DNA of 64,000 nt from Caprimulgus europaeus (lineage: Eukaryota; Chordata; Aves; Caprimulgiformes; Caprimulgidae), in the NCBI GenBank assembly GCA_907165065.1, contig OU015534.1:16561686-16625685 (forward strand), written 5' to 3'. The position numbers and the translations under genes were made by a program. The first letter of the stretch is position 1. Each line of letters opens with the position of its first letter. The notes under the pieces were generated by a model that was not told the DNA's origin, ran no database searches, and saw only the letters and a list, made by a program, of their open reading frames with translations. This document shows, piece after piece, positions 52,201-62,815 of the stretch.

Positions 52201-53142
52201 AACTAATATTCTATAGTGACAGTTGACTTTTGTTACACCATTGTAGCTTGCAAGAACATTTGCTAGACAATCAAGTTGCAGTTCTGCTGTCTTCTTTTAC
52301 TACACCTTTAGCACTGTTATCAATACAATTGGCTTTTCAAACATTCAACATTGCAGTTTGAGAAGAATATGAAAATACAACCACTTCTCCTTTTGATGGT
52401 AGTGGTTGTGCTGTGTTTATTCCTCTTCCAATTCAATTGCACTCTTAAGTCAGAGAGTCTAAACAAAGCATGTGGAGATACACAATGAGGCAGGGTGCTT
52501 GGACAGGGTTCCACCTAGTAAAGTGACTGTAGCTTAACCCTGAAGAAGAGCATCAGCAAACAAGTTTTCAGACTTTTTTTTTTCTAAATGTGTATTACTT
52601 AAATATTTGACTTTTTTCTTACCTAGACAGTGACTTATAAGCTGTGGCCTAAGATTTTCTCTTAAGATGTAGCACAATAACATCATCTGTCTATCATGCA
52701 CTTGAAGATTTAACAAACTTTCTTTTAGATTGCCAGTTAAACTTGATGGTGCTATGCAAGATTTATAAATAAAAAGTAACAGAAAAGAACAGTAGTGAAC
52801 AGAATTTCATCAGGAAAAAAGGGCCTTTGAAATGTGCTACTGTATCTACTTCTTTTCTGTGGACCAGTGAAATATTTTTTTACGAGCAGTAGATCATGAT
52901 CCATGGATGCTCATATTAAATGCTCTATTTAATTTGGTTAATCTCAGTTCTAAGATCTTGGAAATCACATGAAGGTAGACTGTAATTTTTTTCCAGGCAA
53001 GGAAATGTTATAATAATGTGTTTCTGTTTTTTAGGTGATAACAGTGTACAGTATCCCTGGCATGGACTCAGACTGGCTGATGGGTGAAAGAGGAAATCAG
53101 AAGGGCAAAGTGCCTATTACTTATTTAGAACTGCTAAACTAA
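28144..53142 (+). CDS. SH3GLB1: Endophilin B1 / Bif-1 (SH3 domain GRB2-like, endophilin B1)
   Basis: Nine constitutive exons give 1,101 nt: 366 residues plus stop (human 365). Two microexons add 21 residues after residue 190. The N-terminal amphipathic helix MNIMDFNVKKLAADAGTFLS is followed by the BAR coiled-coil domain (about 25-250), a Ser-rich linker (about 255-305) and an SH3 domain (about 308-366, with VLYDYDA, DSDWLMGE and PITYLELL). The N-BAR region binds and curves membranes. The protein is known for BAX activation, mitochondrial outer-membrane dynamics and, through UVRAG-Beclin 1, autophagosome formation; it acts at mitochondria, endosomes and Golgi-derived membranes. The start codon has A at -3. 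Identity is near-complete to mammals in the BAR and SH3 parts, while the linker is diverged. Confidence 0.98.
32701..32842 (+). CDS. SH3GLB1: SH3GLB1 coding exon 2
   Basis: Residues 25-72 (FTEEKLGQAEKTELDAH...TEVLLQPNP), start of the BAR domain. Acceptor TGACGTAG, donor GTAAGG, phase 1. Confidence 0.97.
33154..33615 (-). other. Antisense open stretch in SH3GLB1 intron 2 (possible decayed exon or retrocopy)
   Basis: On the minus strand an acceptor-like TTCCTCTAG is followed by 153 codons with a single stop (TAA at 33256-33258). The reading is protein-like: SDESIFETLLYCLSMVYKML and SLVEELLKTDIPVHLACFKL before the stop, NETVMKFLEPLHLLHEELQS after it. I do not recognise the family. It could be chance, a decayed retrocopy or a real exon with an artefactual stop. 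Confidence 0.3.
35498..35626 (+). CDS. SH3GLB1: SH3GLB1 coding exon 3
   Basis: Residues 72-115 (ARIEEFVYEKLDRKAPSR, then PELLGQYMIDAG). Acceptor TTTTTTTTAG, donor GTAAGT, phase 1. Confidence 0.97.
37131..37243 (+). repeat. G/T low-complexity tract in SH3GLB1 intron 3
   Basis: About 110 bp almost free of A and C on this strand (repeated GGTTTTTTT, TTTGTTTGG and TGGGTTTT blocks). The minus-strand open frame here (Lys/Gln/Thr-rich) is a composition artefact. Confidence 0.8.
37398..37531 (+). CDS. SH3GLB1: SH3GLB1 coding exon 4
   Basis: Residues 115-159 (GNALVKCGETQKRIGTADRE, then NFIEGDYKTI). A T-rich tract precedes the acceptor; donor GTAAGT, phase 0. Confidence 0.97.
37917..38009 (+). CDS. 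SH3GLB1: SH3GLB1 coding exon 5
   Basis: Residues 160-190 (KERKLLQNKRLDLDAAKTRL and KKAKVAEARAA). The last residues differ from the human KAAETRNS end. Phase 0, which allows in-frame joining to either microexon or directly to exon 6. Confidence 0.97.
38735..39011. repeat. Fold-back element with 29-bp terminal inverted repeats
   Basis: Arms at 38735-38763 and 38983-39011 are reverse complements over 29 bp with one mismatch, a G opposite T that is a wobble pair in RNA. The core is TTTAAATACACAGGGACA. Weaker complementarity continues inward. It lies in the SH3GLB1 intron 1.0 kb upstream of microexon A. It may be a small MITE-like transposon or an intronic RNA stem. I could not name a family or confirm a target-site duplication. 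Confidence 0.8.
40053..40091 (+). CDS. SH3GLB1: SH3GLB1 alternative microexon A (39 nt)
   Basis: Encodes QLNTSQPEENNIM, homologous to the first part of the insert in the neuronal endophilin B1b isoform. Acceptor TGCACTTAAG, donor GTAAAT, phase 0 on both sides. A TGC lies a few bases before the acceptor AG, and the exon starts with an ACTAA motif. These resemble SRRM3/4 and QKI sites, both reported regulators of microexon splicing. Inclusion in this species is inferred. Confidence 0.88.
41543..41566 (+). CDS. SH3GLB1: SH3GLB1 alternative microexon B (24 nt)
   Basis: Encodes IWAEEVTK, the second part of the neuronal insert, identical to the mammalian sequence as I recall it. Acceptor AATGCTGACTAG contains a TGC close to the AG; donor GTAAGT, phase 0. 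With microexon A it adds 21 residues inside the BAR domain. Confidence 0.9.
42661..42732 (+). repeat. 18-bp palindrome followed by a 27-bp tandem duplication
   Basis: AAACTTTGATCAAAGTTT is a perfect palindrome. It is directly followed by two 27-bp copies of a GAGAATKATTTTATTATTTA-type unit differing at two positions. Confidence 0.85.
45934..46023 (+). CDS. SH3GLB1: SH3GLB1 coding exon 6
   Basis: Residues 191-220 of the short form (SEQEVRITQSEFDRQAEITR, then LLEGISSTH). Acceptor TACTTTCAG, donor GTGAGT, phase 0. Confidence 0.97.
46558..46658 (+). CDS. SH3GLB1: SH3GLB1 coding exon 7
   Basis: Residues 221-254 (AHHLRCLNDFVEAQMTYYAQ and YMLDLQKQLG), the end of the BAR domain. Acceptor ATTGTAG, donor GTAGTA (weaker than average), phase 2. 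Confidence 0.97.
47825..47852. repeat. Perfect 28-bp palindrome in SH3GLB1 intron 7
   Basis: Two 14-bp arms, TTTAAAGACTTTTT and its exact complement, abut without a spacer, so the site could extrude a cruciform or form a spacerless hairpin in RNA. Confidence 0.9.
51823..52054 (+). CDS. SH3GLB1: SH3GLB1 coding exon 8
   Basis: Residues 254-331. A Ser/Thr/Val-rich linker, diverged from mammals, is followed by the start of SH3 (SRKARVLYDYDAANSSELSL). Acceptor TCCCATAG, donor GTAAGA, phase 0. Confidence 0.97.
53035..53142 (+). CDS. SH3GLB1: SH3GLB1 coding exon 9 (terminal)
   Basis: Residues 332-366 and stop. VITVYSIPGMDSDWLMGERG and KVPITYLELLN complete the SH3 fold. Acceptor TTTTTTAG. Confidence 0.97.
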   Translation: MITVYSIPGMDSDWLMGERGNQKGKVPITYLELLN

Positions 53143-53486
53143 ATAGTTGGCCTGAATAAGGACTGTCAATTATGGCAACACCGTATTTATATACAATTAA
53201 CGTTATATAAGCAGGTTTAAGTGTCTTCCATGTTATTGTCTTGAGGGACAAATACCAGCCATTACAAACTGGCTTTTCTGCCAGCATGGTTGCATGGTAA
53301 ATACTCTATTCAAACTTAATGTGTTTAAAGCTTTTCCTTCATGTGCCAAGAACGTTTCCTACAGATTAGTTTCTACTGAAGTTTTCACTAATACAAGCTT
53401 TTACTTTTGAGTAATCTAGATTGAAAGCAGGAGGTACTGTTTTCTACTGAAATTTTTCATTAATGGCAAAGCTTTTCTTCACATAA

Positions 53487-53492
53487 AATAAA
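53487..53492 (+). terminator. SH3GLB1: Proximal SH3GLB1 polyadenylation signal
   Basis: AATAAA 345 nt after the stop, followed within about 40 nt by GT-rich sequence. It would give a short 3' UTR. Further AATAAA hexamers at 54809-54814 and 55049-55054 could serve longer forms; long SH3GLB1 3' UTRs are known in mammals. Confidence 0.5.
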
Positions 53493-53499
53493 CATATTG

Positions 53500-56427
53500 T
53501 GAACTGATGCAGGTGTAATGCACATTATTTGAATAACCAAAACCAAATGTGAAACATAAACCTTAAAGAAGTCCATGTGGTTCTGTTCTCAGCCCTTGTG
53601 GAGTATGAATGTGCTGAGGCATATATGGTGTTCTGCTGACTAACTTGTGCATTTTATCACCTTTGAAAAATGAAAACGATTGTTTTATCTCTGTTGAAGA
53701 TTTAAGGCAAATTGCTAGTAAGTTGGGGTTTCAAACTGCACCTAGGTGGATTGACACAAGCTAGTGACATATGTTCTGACTTGTTTTTAATCTTGCCTTG
53801 TATTTTTTCCCTTTAATTGCTTTCCAGAAAAGAGGCTAATTCACTCTGATTAGTAATTAAAATTCTTTCAACTGCAAATCAGCCTTTATGTTAAATTAAG
53901 CACTGCATTTTGCTAACCAAATATGCACTGTCTCTCTGCATTTAAGTAGTTCTGTAGATGAGCATACATTTGTTCAGATTATAGGTTTTAATGAAAATCT
54001 GCATTCACAATTCTTACGCAACCATTTATTGTCATGTTCTAATTGGATTCAATTAGCATTACACTTTTTTTGTTTTGCAAGAGGCTTTCCTTTAAATATG
54101 TGGGAAGGAAAAAAAGAAAGTTCTGAGCCTAAAAACAGTTTTAACAAAGGTAGCATTATTTGCAAATAACATAAGTTTTTCCTAAACATTGCATCCTTTA
54201 ATGTTTCATAAGTAGCAGATTTTTATGACTGTAAAAAGATTAAAAGGATAATAGAGGAGATATTTTTTTTTTATGTTCCAGTATATTTAATTAATTGGGT
54301 TGGACTGGTTGAAGGAAATTCCTTCCATTGAGAAGGAAATGATTCTTCTTGCAGAAGATGCAACATTGACAGAAGTCCACTTGAGCTCTCAGGGAACGTG
54401 GGTACCAGGTGCTTAGCTAACTGCTGCTGATCAGCAGCTTTTGTTTGCAATGACAATTCTGTAAAGAATTTTTAACATTGTCATTGCAAACAGGTCGTGA
54501 TGAAACTTTCAGTGATACAGGTTACTTCAGTGAGATGGATAAAATTGTATTCATTTAGGTGATGTGGTGGTTTAATTAAAAAGTGATGATTTCTATTTTG
54601 AATTGCACTTCCAGAAATAGTCTCTTTCATTTTTAGAGTGCAGAGGTTACATTAAAACAAATCCATTGAGTTGGTTCATCATTTGCAACCTTCTGTGGGT
54701 AACTACCAAGCAAATCCTAGATTTATTTGGTCCATTAAATGCTAAGATTAGAGGAAACAAGAATCACTTATTAATTAGAAATAGGTATTAATAATTAATG
54801 ATGCATTAAATAAAATTAATAGGAGGAAAAAGCCCTATGATTTCAAAAGAAAAAGACTGACCTCTTTAACCACAGTGATGGTCTCTTCCAGGCCTCTCTA
54901 ATGTGAACTACATCAAATGTGTTTAAATTCAAATTAATATTATTCATTTGACTTAACTTATAGAATATTCAAGAATACATTTTTAAATTACTTTACATAA
55001 GTAATTGACTTTTTGCTATACTGGACCGTTTACTTCCTATTTCAATGCAATAAAATGTCATAGAGCAGCATTTAAAAAGCTGGTGGGGGTTTAGTGAAAT
55101 ACAAGTAGTACAGCTATGTGGAGGCAACATTTGGCAGCAGTCAGAATTACTTTTTGTTATATGTCAGCAGCGTAAGCTGGGTGTGAGAGAAATTGCTATT
55201 GAACCCTTAGTCTAACAAAACTGCAAATCTATATTCTCAGTTCTCCCCATTTCTGTTTAATTTCAAAACAAAAGTAATTTTCCTCTTAACTAAAGAAAGT
55301 TGTTACTGTTTTCTTGAACTCATCTATTTTGAGGTTCTCTCTTGTACCGTGGAAAAGGGAAGCTAGTAGAAAAGTGCTCATTTAACGTTGGTATTAAATT
55401 GAATAGAACTCATTGCGGATAGTCCCAAAATTCAGCCTCTTTAAATGTCATTCTGTATGAAACTTTGAAACAAAAATTGACTGGACTTCTTTGGGTTTGC
55501 TTTCTGACTCAGTAATTTTTGCAATGAATATGGAAGTGATTGAAGTTGACTTTGGGTCTCTCATTTCTTCAGTAATTCTCTGTTTCTTAGAACAATCTTT
55601 ATTGGTTGAAAGAAAGGAAAAAAGGTAAACCAGGCCAGAAAAACCCTATATGAAAGTTCCAGACATACGGGAAATCAGATTTCAAACAAGGGAAAAAAGT
55701 GTAGAAGATGCATTACCTTATATTTAATTACTGGTTTGGCAGATGTCCTGGTTTTTAGTAACTTTAAGTGCATTCTGAATTGATACCTAAGGATGTGTAC
55801 ATTAGGGTATAAATACTTTCATTGCTGTTCAATGCATATCTCTTTTTCTATATTTACTGGCATTTTACTTCATTTTTTAAAATTAATGCTAAGATTTTGG
55901 GACAATTACAACCAGAAGAGTCATCCCATGCATACTCTATAACAAACCTGAGTGAGTTTTCATCAAAGAATATCACTTTTGCAGCAGATGGGATAATATA
56001 CAGCATCATTAGTGTGAGTAAATGAATGCTTTTAGAAAACTAAATGTTTTCTTAGGCTAAGCTTGACAAGTAACTTCTACTGGTTCTTCACAGAAATCCT
56101 GTTTTGGACTTTTTGCAATTGTTATATTGCTTCTGTTTCTTTGTAGAGTAGTGTTGTATCTTGGAGCAGAATTCTTTACCATATGGAAATTGTGGCTACA
56201 GGTAAAGTCATCAGTATATAGTGTCTTAATTCAGGCAAATGTGTGTGGGCAGGAAGAGGAAGGAAAGAAATATATCCATGAAGTACATCACTGTGCAAAG
56301 ATACCGAATCTGCCCAAAGTAATTGGTCTTCTGAAATGCAAGCGCAGTCAGCCCACAAACAGCACTGTGTCATTGCAGCTCTACTGCCTCTGGGGTTGGA
56401 GCCAACATCTCTGGGTCTGGCATGTGG
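53500..56427 (+). other. SH3GLB1 3' UTR and downstream intergenic sequence
   Basis: AT-rich with several AATAAA hexamers and the hairpin above. No coding exon or named repeat was recognised. Confidence 0.55.
54442..54492 (+). other. Perfect 16-bp hairpin in the probable long 3' UTR of SH3GLB1
   Basis: TGTTTGCAATGACAAT pairs exactly with ATTGTCATTGCAAACA across a 19-nt loop, with two more possible wobble pairs at the base. A separate 16-bp palindrome, GCTGCTGATCAGCAGC, lies just upstream (54423-54438). The stem is shorter than usual for a pre-miRNA, so a cis-acting 3' UTR structure or an inverted-repeat relic is likelier. Confidence 0.75.
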
Positions 56428-57850
56428 CACAGAATCACAGAATGTCAGGGATTGGAAGGGACCTCAAAAGATCATCTAGTCCAACCCCCTGCCAGAGCAG
56501 GATCACCTACAGTAGGTCACACAGGAAGGCATCCAGGCAGGTTTTGAGTGTCTCCAGAGAAGACGACTCTACAACCTCTCTGGGCAGCCTGTTCCAGTGG
56601 CCTCTCATTCTCACAGTGAAAAAGGTTTTTCCTTATATTTACATGGAACCTCCTGTGCTCCAGCTTGCACCCATTGCCCCTTGTCCTATAATTGGACATC
56701 ACTGAGAAGTGATGGCTGGCTCCATCCTCCTGACACTTGCCCTTTACATATTTATAAACATTAATGAGGTCACCCCTGAGTCTCCTCTTCTCCAAGCTAG
56801 AGACCCAGCTCCCTCAGCCTATAGTTACCCGGGTCTTCCTTCTTGTCCTTTTTGAAGACTGGAGTAACACTTGCTTTCCTCCAGTCCTCAGGCACCTCTC
56901 CCGTTCCCCATGACTTGCCAAAAATGAGAGAGCGGCCTAGGAATGACTTCTGCCAGCTGTCTCAGCACCCATGGGTGGACTCCATCAGGACCCATGGATT
57001 TGTGGGTGTCCAGATTGCTTAACTGATCCCTAACCCAGTCCTCGTCAATCAAGGCAAACTTCTCCTTTATCCTGACTTCCCCTGGGGCCTCAGGGGTCTG
57101 GGCTCCTGAGGACAGTCTCCAGCAGTGTAGACAGAGACAAAGAGGGCATTCAGTAACTGCCTTCTCTATATCCTCTGTCACCAGGGCCCCCACCCCATTC
57201 CACAGTGGCCTACGTTGTCTCTAGCATTAGTTTTGTCTGCAAGGTATGTGAAGAAGGCCTTTTTCTTGTCCTTGACCTCTCTTGAAAGGTTATTCCAAGG
57301 AGGCCTTAGCTCTCCTACTTCCCTCCCTATATCCTCTGACAACAGTCTTATCTTCCTCCCAAGTGACCAGCCTCTCCTTCCATGATCTGTAGACTCTCTT
57401 CTTCCACTTGAGTTTGCCCAGCAGTTCCCTGTTTAACTATGTGGGTTTCCTGGCTCCCTTTCTTGTTTTCCCATCTGATGGGATGCTCTGATCTTGAGCT
57501 TGGAAGAAGTGGTCCTTGAATGTTAACCAACTATCTTGGGCCCCTTTATCATCTAACACCCTGTCCCATGGGATTTCTCCTATTAATCGCTTGAAAAGGC
57601 CAAAGTTGGCCCTGCTGAGATCCAGGATTGTGATCCTGCTTGGTATTCTGTTCCTCCTGCACAAGACCCTGAGCTCCATCTCATGGTCGCTGCAGCCAAG
57701 GCTGCCCTCAGCCTTCACCGCTTCAACCAGACCCTCCTTATTAGTATAAGATCCAGCAGTGCCCCTCTCCTAGTTGGCTCATCCACTATTTGCATGAAGA
57801 CGTCATCACCACTGCACTGGAGGAACCTCCTGGACTGTGAATGTCTGTAG
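56428..57850 (-). mobile_element. CR1 LINE with internal deletion, minus strand
   Basis: Read on the minus strand it starts in the end of the endonuclease domain (DEPTRRGALLDLIL, GSLGCSDHEMELRV) and continues through DSWLTFKDHFFQAQDQ and LDTHKSMGPDGVHPWVLRQL to EDWRKASVTPVFKK and PGNYR in the reverse-transcriptase N-terminal part. At about 56826 it jumps directly to the CR1 3' UTR (CTGAGGGAGCTGGG...), ending in TTCTGTGATTCTGTG at 56428. The polymerase core and C-terminal ORF2 are missing. Scattered stops and frameshifts show it is dead. Confidence 0.93.
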
Positions 57851-58119
57851 AATAGACATCATCTACCTGCCCGCACCGCCCAGAGCCCTACCCATTGCTG
57901 CCCCCTGCTACCAGTGAGAGGCTGTGGCGTTCCCTGCAGCCTATGACCTGCACAGCCACGTCCTTCCCTGTGAGCCCTGTCTGGGTTCCCACATCTATTT
58001 TGGGGTGTCAGCAGCACGGCTTCATCTGCCTGGTGGAGACGACTGTCCGTCAGCCGAGCTGGTCCTGCCTTCTTCTCACCCTGCCTACGTGAACTGCTGG
58101 CAGACCGCCCTTGACCAGC

Positions 58120-58615
58120 CGTGTTCGGGTGCTCAGTACGCGGTGCTCCCCGGGAGCCTCCCGCGGTCGCCGCGCCGGCTGTTCACGGGTACACTCGGTG
58201 GTCGCTGTCACTGCGCCGACTGCCGGTTGTCACGGTGACACCGGCTGCCCGCTGCTCCCTGCCCGCGCGCCTGCCCCGCGCGAGCTGCCGCCCCACGCCC
58301 AGTTTGCTCGCGCTCCCTGGGGGCCGTTTCAATCGCCCGCGGTTGCCCCTGGCAACGCCCTCGCGGCGCCAGCCCCACTCGCGAGCTCGGCCGCCCCAGA
58401 GGGGTCTCGGCCGCTCCTGAGGGGTTTCGGCCGCCCCAGAGGGGTCCGTCCCGCCCGCGGGTTCCCTGCAGCCCTGGAGCCGCCCTTTCCCCTCGCACGC
58501 TCTCAGGCGCTGGCCTGGCCGCTGCCGCCGCCGAGCTCCTCACCGAGCGGGTGCAGATGCCGCCGTCACCGCGTGTCGGTCGCCCGCGCAGCCCCGGGTA
58601 CGTGAGTGACTGTGC
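58120..58615. promoter_or_regulatory. Orphan CpG island downstream of SH3GLB1
   Basis: CpG-dense, GC-rich block with abrupt edges inside AT-rich sequence, as GC-rich as the SH3GLB1 promoter. No known gene starts here in the syntenic interval I can recall (SELENOF lies further on and points the other way). On the plus strand it ends in overlapping donors GTACGT (58598) and GTGAGT (58602). It could be a promoter of an unannotated transcript. Open frames within it have no domain. Confidence 0.65.
58388..58447 (+). repeat. Three-copy 20-bp GC-rich tandem repeat
   Basis: CGGCCGCCCCAGAGGGGTCT and two close variants in direct tandem inside the orphan CpG island. Confidence 0.9.
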
Positions 58616-61600
58616 TGCCGTATTGATCCTCACAGTGTCGCTGGCTCAGGTACCTCTACAACGTCAATTTAGTGAACGTTATGGAAGCTGCAGGAAAGGC
58701 TGGAGTTAAGCCCGTGAATTCCAGCTGCTAGGAGGTTCCGTACCTTTAAGGAACGCTGTAAGGGGACTCTCTCTCTGTTGCAGTGCAGATAGTGCAGCAG
58801 TACACTAGAGCAGTAATATGAAGCCTTGAAAAATGCAGTTTAATGACTGTAGGTGCTCTGCTAAAACAGAACTTGAGAGAGAATGACTTAGAAGCTGCCT
58901 AGGCAGTGACCATCAAGTCTATAACCAACAGAAGCTTCCAAAAGACGGTTGTGATGCACTGGGGGAAGAGAAGCAAAACAGGAAATGCCCAATTGTGAAA
59001 CCTAAAGTTATTCTGACAAAACCATGGAAGTGATTGGAGTTTATGTATATGCTTAGCACATGGTTTACAGTGGCCAACCACTGGAAAAGTATAGGTGTGT
59101 TCTGGAACAGAACTTTGGCAGAATACGTGGTAAGAGTGATTCAGATTAAATACATATGGTAGTTGTAGCTTGATTTTGGGGGCATAGATAGCTGTACAAT
59201 TGGACCCTGTTTGTCCACATGATGCAGCTTCATAATTGCAATTTGCTGTATTGTTCTCGGTAGAAGAAACATACATGATAGTTCCACTTTGAAATCTGGC
59301 CCAGAGCAGAGGTAGTAGTAAAACCATTTTGGTTCTGCTTTCTATAATACATTTAGAGTTTAATCTGGGAATTAATTATAAGGCATCAGTAGATTAAATA
59401 GAAACTAATTAATTCCTGAGTGTTTGATTATCAGCACAAAATAATGGCCTCTTAGATCTCAACTCAGTTCTTTCTGGAAGATTGTGCAAGAGTGACCTGA
59501 GGTGTATTCTAGGAGCCTATGTGCGATAATATATGGAAAATTAGTTAATTTGCCTCTATAGTGCATCAAAATAATTAGCAATACAAAACCTTGATCTACT
59601 ACGTGTAACTTCAATGCATCTGTCTAGAATGTGGCTTTTCATATATTACATCTGGCTTTTCCAGCTTCATTAAAGTTAATTCTGTGAGTTAACAAATGTT
59701 TTCTGTCCACCTGCAAGAGTTGCACTGATGCATCTATAGAGCCACTTTTAACACCAATTGTCATTTTAATATCCCATGACAATGCTTTTTACTATTGTCT
59801 CAATCAATCATGCTACAAAATAAACATCAGAAGTACAATCTATGTAGCTGCTTTTGCCAGAAGATTATGGTCATGATTGCTTGGTTCCAGCAACGAGTTT
59901 CTGCTGTCAGCAGTCTGTCCATCTGGCTTTTAGACTTGGCAACAACACAGACATTATGATGATGCTCCCTTTCAAGCACAGGCATTTGAAAATATATGCT
60001 GACTCCAACAAGTACGGGTAATTACACAGTGCTATTAAATACAAGGTACTACACAGGGCACCCTAGCAGAATTCACTGGGGATATGGGTTGCTTCATAAT
60101 TACTCTGCTCTTTCTTCAGAAATCATTATACCTTTAAATATTAAGATGTCCATGTTAAAATTTAAGGGTTGGTATGACAAGAAGTCTCCTTTGTATAGAA
60201 CTTTAGTAGCATAATGCCAGTAATTACTGGAAGATACATTTAAGACCTAATATATTGAACAGAAACAAATTAGTGGTGTATTTTTAGATTAGTGGTGCCC
60301 AAGGTCTGGGTTTCTAGGAATCTGTCTGGCCACACTATCTCATCTGTCTTAGAATAATTTCCCTGTTTTTCTGTGTATCTGGTGGTACTGAATGTAGAGT
60401 GGCCTTGAATTTATATTTTGCTTTGTTTGTCTTACTTTCTTGGCTTACTCCCAAGTCTGACTCTTGCTATGAAACTGGTCATCAAGGCTTTCAGAAAATC
60501 CCCCCTCCAAAACAAACTCAAGTATTTAAAAGTAAAAAAGGAGCTCAAGAAAACAGGAATTACTAATTCCTAATGACAGCACTATTGGAAGAAACCCTGA
60601 GTATAGTCTATTGTGAATTTTTTACAGAGCAGTGAAGGACAGGAGGCACATCCAATCAGCAAGATATGTAAACGATAAATTTCTTCTTTACAGTGTATAA
60701 TACAAAAAATTTCTCTAGTGCAGGATATAATCTCCTATATCCATACAGATCTGTAGGTCATACCTAGAGGAAAACTGTATTTAGGCCTTACTTAGCTGTA
60801 CATTAAAGGACCCTTGTCAGCTTTGGTGAGGGCTGAACTGGTCTGGTAGCTTACTCACAGTCTAACTGTGGTAGGCCTGATCTTTACTCATGCATGTAGC
60901 ACCATAGTCAGGGATTTATATATAATGACTTAGGAAAGCAAATTGGGCAGGGTTGGCCTCATGTACTTTGTATAGTGAAGATGTGGGTACTTCACATTTT
61001 ACATGAGCTGGGGCAGGCTTCCTGAATGATAGAACATACCAAGAATATATTGCAATTTGAAAACATAAAAACAAATATAAAGCGTGTTGGGACTTACACT
61101 GGCTGTGTCTCTACTGTGCAAGCACTTTGTCTGGGATTTCAGAGTCAAGGCTGTTATTCACTGCAGAGAATTTTAGTACTGGTGTGCACCTAGCCATGCA
61201 ACTCCACGTTAAACTTAGAGCAAAAGGATTTAATGTTTAAATTAAATGTCTAATCAGTGGTTGATGATAATATGTTTGTGGCTTCCCTTATCCCAATTCA
61301 AAGCTAGTCTTTTAGAGGGTCAGGTAGTCATCTGGTCTGAAATAAATACTTCTAGGAAAGGGAATAAGGTTATCAAAGCCCCATTAGCCATAAAAGAACT
61401 AAGTCCTGGAATCTTGTTTAACAAAAACTCCTGTGAGAGTCAGTAGATGATGTTTGTCTGTATATGAGGTGATGGAACGTTAGTTATTGCATTTCTGGCA
61501 TTGTGGATTCAAGTGACGAGGACTACAGAATTAGGGAGACTTATTTTCCATGAACTACCAAATGTATATATTTATTTAGGGTCAAGGTCTACTGAGTCCT

Positions 61601-62502
61601 GTGAGACTGGAGCTGAATCCTCATATCCCAGACCTACTTGAAACTATTTTAATTTTTTGCTCCATTTAATTCAGCTTAAGACTTTGTGAATTGCTGAAAA
61701 ACCTTGTTAAACTTGGCCTGCATCCCAATCCTGATACATTTCCTTTTTCTTTAAATAGAATTCCTAGCTGGGTATGTTCTAATATAATGGGCTGTAACCA
61801 ATTAATCACACAGCTGTTAGTGGAAGTACAAGGCAGTACCTTGCAAGCTTGTTAGTTTCACTTAGCCATGCAAATCTGTGTTTGGTGAAAATGCAAAGAC
61901 ATCAGTCAAGCTGACAGACACAACCTCAGTCACCTTCTACGCTCCTGCCTGTGCCATTGTTCAGTGACAGGGAACATTCAGTATGGCATCTGGCAGTGAG
62001 AAACCCCTCCAACAAATTGGGTAGCCTGGTGGATTCTGTACCTTAGCTGAGGGAATGGCAAGAAAATGTACCATGAATGCAAATTACTGTATGAATGTTA
62101 TGCCTTTTATAAATAGTTTCCTGCCAGAAGTGAATGATAGGAAACATGATTAGCATGGGGAGCTTGCAGGCAGTTAATCTGAATGCTAAGAATTTTTTTC
62201 CTCCTGACAGCACAGAATTGTTTTATAAATTTTTTAAAAATGTGAAATAGGTGTTTGACATGAGCAATTAAGGGAAGCTATTTAGAATTGCAAAATGAAT
62301 TAAAGCTTTAAAATGTCTTTACACAGTTATAGGCAGAAGCAAAAGTACTGAAATTGGAATAAAGAGCTAGGAAATTGCTTCTTCGAAAGGAGAAACATTT
62401 GAAACCAGAAATAATCTTCCAATTTTACTTCTCTGAGTTAAATTGCTTTTAATTCTAGGTACTCAACAGTGATGTTGATACACATCAGCAGTCTCACAAA
62501 TG

Positions 62503-62514
62503 GGGGGGGGGGGC
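62503..62514 (+). repeat. G-homopolymer
   Basis: A run of about ten G residues followed by CGG. Isolated low-complexity site, possibly length-variable. Confidence 0.7.
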
Positions 62515-62746
62515 GGTTTGTATGTTAGAAGTTTTTGAAATGTTGAAATCCCCTTTTGGAGATTTTAGGGAGTTATGTTTTATGTATCTTTGGGAGAGGG
62601 AAAGGCCAATGCCACTGAGGCTTAGTTTCACATTTCCCACCTCAACCTTTACACACCATGCAGTGGAAATAGCATTGATGTTTCTTCATTGAGAATATAA
62701 AGCATCTGGAAGAGTTTCTGAGTTTCTAATCCTGTTCCCCTTGCAG

Positions 62747-62815
62747 AGAAAATATTTATTTTCAGTGTGTCCTGGTTTTGCCTCCATATTGCTGATCATA
62801 AACTTCTTTTACAAG
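62747..62815 (+). ncRNA. Candidate exon of an unannotated transcript
   Basis: A 69-bp segment between a strong acceptor (CCTGTTCCCCTTGCAG) and a near-ideal donor (AAG then GTGAGT). It is open in one frame (RKYLFSVCPGFASILL...), which I do not recognise. With the CpG island upstream and a second candidate exon downstream it may be part of a long non-coding RNA. No transcript evidence is available here. Confidence 0.35.

Noticed and set aside
56127-56705. 192-codon plus-strand open frame
   Set aside because: Its second half is the CR1 3' UTR read backwards, and its first half has no recognisable domain.
58899-59327. 142-codon minus-strand open frame beyond the orphan CpG island
   Set aside because: Cys-rich and hydrophobic with no recognisable motif; no paired exon or promoter on that strand. 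A chance frame is likely.
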